DNA of 6,640 nucleotides from CAUZEO01 sp963578625 (GTDB taxonomy: Bacteria; Verrucomicrobiota; Kiritimatiellia; SLOV01): contig CAUZEO010000296.1 of assembly GCA_963578625.1 (NCBI GenBank), forward strand, positions 1 through 6,640, written 5' to 3'. Below the pieces are notes generated by a model, which did not search any database, was not told where the DNA came from, and saw nothing but the letters and a program-made list of their open reading frames with translations. This document shows, one piece after another, positions 5,254 through 6,640 of this stretch; the stretch's first letter is position 1; each line of letters starts with the position of its first letter. The position numbers and the translations under genes were made by a program.

Positions 5254-6343
5254 GGCTCGTCTGACTCTTCCTCCTGCGAATGGCCGGCTTTTTTGCGTCC
5301 AACAGGCGCGATCTCACCTGTGCCGCTCTAGCACGGTCCCTCTCCTTGGGTTTCAGTCGCCTTCCTTCTAGTTTCTGCAGGTGGCCCGGCTGGGTTAACA
5401 GTAGCAGTTCATCCACCACTCGTCCATCCAGAGAATCCAATATATTCAAATCTATGCCCAGCCGGAGGCCCGACAACTGGTCAAGTGCCTCTTTTGACGT
5501 CAGAATATGCGCATTCGTTAGAATTCCGTATGCCCTGCCGACATGGTCTCTAGTTAGCATTTCTCGTTCCTGTAGCAGCCGAATCCTTGCATTTTCCTCG
5601 TGTTCGACTACTTCCAGCACGATTTGTTCAAGTTCCGAAATGATGTCTTTTTCCTTTTCGCCCAGCGTTATTTGGTTGGAAATCTGGAACATATTCCCGG
5701 TAGCCTCTGTTCCTTCCCCCCAAAGCCCCCGAACCGCCAACCCTATTTTTCCCATCCCCTTGATAATGGGGTTCATATCATTCATAAGGACCAGCCCCGG
5801 TAGATGCAACATCACGCTGGCCCGCAGACCGGTACCGACATTGGTTGGACACGCGGTAAGATAACCCAGTTTCACGCCAAACGCGAAACGGACCTGCTGC
5901 TCAACGGCCGAATCCACTTCGTCGATTTCTTTCCAAACTTCGTCCAAGGCCAATCCGGGCCGCATGGACTGAAGCCGCAGGTGGTCTTCCTCGTTCACCA
6001 TAATCGACAGGCGTTCGTCGCCCCGGGTGACCAGGCCGCTGCCTTTCCCCTTTTCCGCGTGCTCCCGGCTGATCAGATGGCGCTCGAACAAGATCTGCTT
6101 GTCGATATTCCCCAGTTCTCCCATCTCGGCGTGCAAAGGCGGTTCAAGCTTGTCCAGCTCGACAAGAACCGGTAGCAGCTCTTTCCATATCCGTTCACAT
6201 TCCTCTTCGCCGGCCCACCCCGGGTATGCGGCGCCGCGAATGTTTCGCGCCAGGCGAACCCGGCTGCTCACGACAATGCCGGGAACATCCGAGTCTTCTT
6301 CGATCCACCATGCTGGCGCGCGAACCAACTCGTCGACGTTCAT
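5246..6343 (-). CDS. mcsB: Protein arginine kinase McsB (phosphagen kinase family)
   Basis: Transfers phosphate from ATP to arginine side chains of proteins, marking damaged ones for ClpC-ClpP. The 365 residues match the family length. Visible motifs: SSRVRLARN (26-34) of the nucleotide phosphate site; NEEDHLR (117-123) with the catalytic acidic pair; CPTNVGTGLRASV (165-177), the phosphagen kinase signature with Cys165; RGLWGEGTEATGN (205-217); and SNQITLG (222-228). RDRARA (335-340) fits the RDxxRA motif of the phospho-arginine pocket that controls McsB allosterically, so feedback control should exist. It lacks the N-terminal domain of creatine and arginine kinases, as McsB does. The basic tail KKPAIRRRK (351-359) is a lineage extension. 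ATG at 6343-6341 overlaps the mcsA stop (ATGA) and has GGAGG at 6355-6351, seven bases upstream. The 3' end overlaps the clpC start. Identity is firm. Confidence 0.97.
   Translation of the reverse strand: MNVDELVRAPAWWIEEDSDVPGIVVSSRVRLARNIRGAAYPGWAGEEECERIWKELLPVLVELDKLEPPLHAEMGELGNIDKQILFERHLISREHAEKGKGSGLVTRGDERLSIMVNEEDHLRLQSMRPGLALDEVWKEIDEVDSAVEQQVRFAFGVKLGYLTACPTNVGTGLRASVMLHLPGLVLMNDMNPIIKGMGKIGLAVRGLWGEGTEATGNMFQISNQITLGEKEKDIISELEQIVLEVVEHEENARIRLLQEREMLTRDHVGRAYGILTNAHILTSKEALDQLSGLRLGIDLNILDSLDGRVVDELLLLTQPGHLQKLEGRRLKPKERDRARAAQVRSRLLDAKKPAIRRRKSQTSHE
5270..5275 (-). promoter_or_regulatory. Distant Shine-Dalgarno-like AGGAGG before clpC
   Basis: The minus strand reads AGGAGG within the end of mcsB, 16 bases before the clpC ATG at 5253-5251. 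That is farther than usual and nothing better is nearer. As the clpC start lies inside mcsB, clpC is probably translated mainly by ribosomes finishing mcsB, with this site holding or re-recruiting them. Confidence 0.35.
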
Positions 6344-6640
6344 GTGGACGCCTCCCAGTTTTCCTGGCTGATTTTCGTTTCGCAGTCCTTGATCTGGTCC
6401 CGCAGCGTGGCTGCTTCCTCATAAAGCTCTTCAGTGACGGCGGCGCCCAGCGCGTCCTTCAAGGCAGCAAGCTCCGCCGACACCCTCACGCGCAGGCCCT
6501 CTCGTGCCGGAATTTTACCCAGGTGCCGCTCCCCGCGGTGCATCGCCTTCAGCAATGGCTGCAACTCATCCTCAAAAGTTTCGTAGCAGGCCGGGCAACC
6601 GAACTGTCCCGTCTTCTTGAAATCAGATTTTCGCATATGA
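6340..6640 (-). CDS. mcsA: McsA, activator of protein arginine kinase, C-terminal part, cut by window edge
   Basis: Zinc-finger protein that binds and activates McsB. About 99 codons of the C-terminal half are present. In reading order from the edge they show HMRKSDFKKTGQFGCPACYETF, the second half of the second zinc finger with its CPAC pair; then LKAMHRGERHLGKIP, very close to the conserved HxGxxHxGKxP segment of McsA; then a UVR motif, LYEEAATLRDQIKDCE, near the end. The ATG at 6636-6634 is not the true start. It aligns with the internal Met of the family's CPxCGMTF motif, the codon before it is open (His), and the N-terminal zinc finger and first Cys pair are missing. The family is usually about 170-180 residues, so roughly 70-80 lie beyond the window. 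The stop overlaps the mcsB start by 4 bases. His replaces the usual Gly before this Met. Confidence 0.92.
   Translation of the reverse strand, partial: HMRKSDFKKTGQFGCPACYETFEDELQPLLKAMHRGERHLGKIPAREGLRVRVSAELAALKDALGAAVTEELYEEAATLRDQIKDCETKISQENWEAST
6351..6355 (-). promoter_or_regulatory. Shine-Dalgarno of mcsB inside the end of mcsA
   Basis: The minus strand reads GGAGG followed by 7 bases and the mcsB ATG (6343-6341). With the ATGA overlap this gives mcsB both its own initiation site and coupling to mcsA, which suits proteins that form a complex. Confidence 0.65.

Noticed and set aside
5246..6343. Reading the kinase gene as an arginine or creatine kinase of metazoan type
   Set aside because: It lacks the N-terminal helical domain of those enzymes, has the RDxxRA pocket typical of McsB, and sits between mcsA and clpC.

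Overview
The window looks like a piece of chromosome from a diderm (outer-membrane) bacterium that also carries the protein-arginine phosphorylation machinery best known from Firmicutes. The outer membrane is inferred from an OmpA-type gene with a signal peptide, a predicted beta-barrel, calcium-type TSP3 repeats and a peptidoglycan-binding domain. The McsA-McsB-ClpC cassette beside it excludes most Proteobacteria. I would guess the PVC group (Lentisphaerae, Kiritimatiellae, Verrucomicrobia, Planctomycetes) or an allied uncultured diderm phylum. This rests on gene content only, and the phylum is not settled. Base composition is moderately GC-rich and even, and I see no insertion sequence, integrase, tRNA, rRNA or CRISPR array.

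Left end (1-967): a divergent metal-homeostasis pair. On the minus strand, cut by the window edge, lie the first 70 codons of a TroA/ZnuA-type metal-binding protein of an ABC importer. It starts at a TTG codon, so a search that requires ATG misses it. On the plus strand is a DtxR/MntR-family metal-dependent repressor. The 82 bases between the two starts hold two abutting inverted repeats that overlap a candidate promoter for the importer gene, which suggests repression of metal uptake by the regulator.

Middle (976-2349, minus): the OmpA-like protein, which starts at GTG behind a strong Shine-Dalgarno sequence. Its 3' end meets the regulator's 3' end tail to tail with only 8 bases between them.

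Right end (2437-6640, minus): a tightly packed operon read from right to left. It contains mcsA (5' end outside the window), mcsB (protein arginine kinase), clpC (AAA+ unfoldase) and a 118-residue three-helix membrane protein of unknown function. mcsA and mcsB overlap by 4 bases, mcsB and clpC by 8, and clpC and the membrane protein gene are 3 bases apart. In the known pathway, McsA activates McsB, McsB phosphorylates arginines on damaged proteins, and ClpC with ClpP recognises and degrades the marked proteins. The usual Firmicute repressor gene ctsR is not visible, although the sequence before mcsA is outside the window. A small hairpin sits exactly at the clpC stop, in front of the membrane protein start, and a weak terminator follows the last gene.

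The most interesting items are the Gram-negative setting of the McsAB-ClpC system, the unknown membrane protein coupled to clpC, and the divergent metal-regulated module with its candidate operator.
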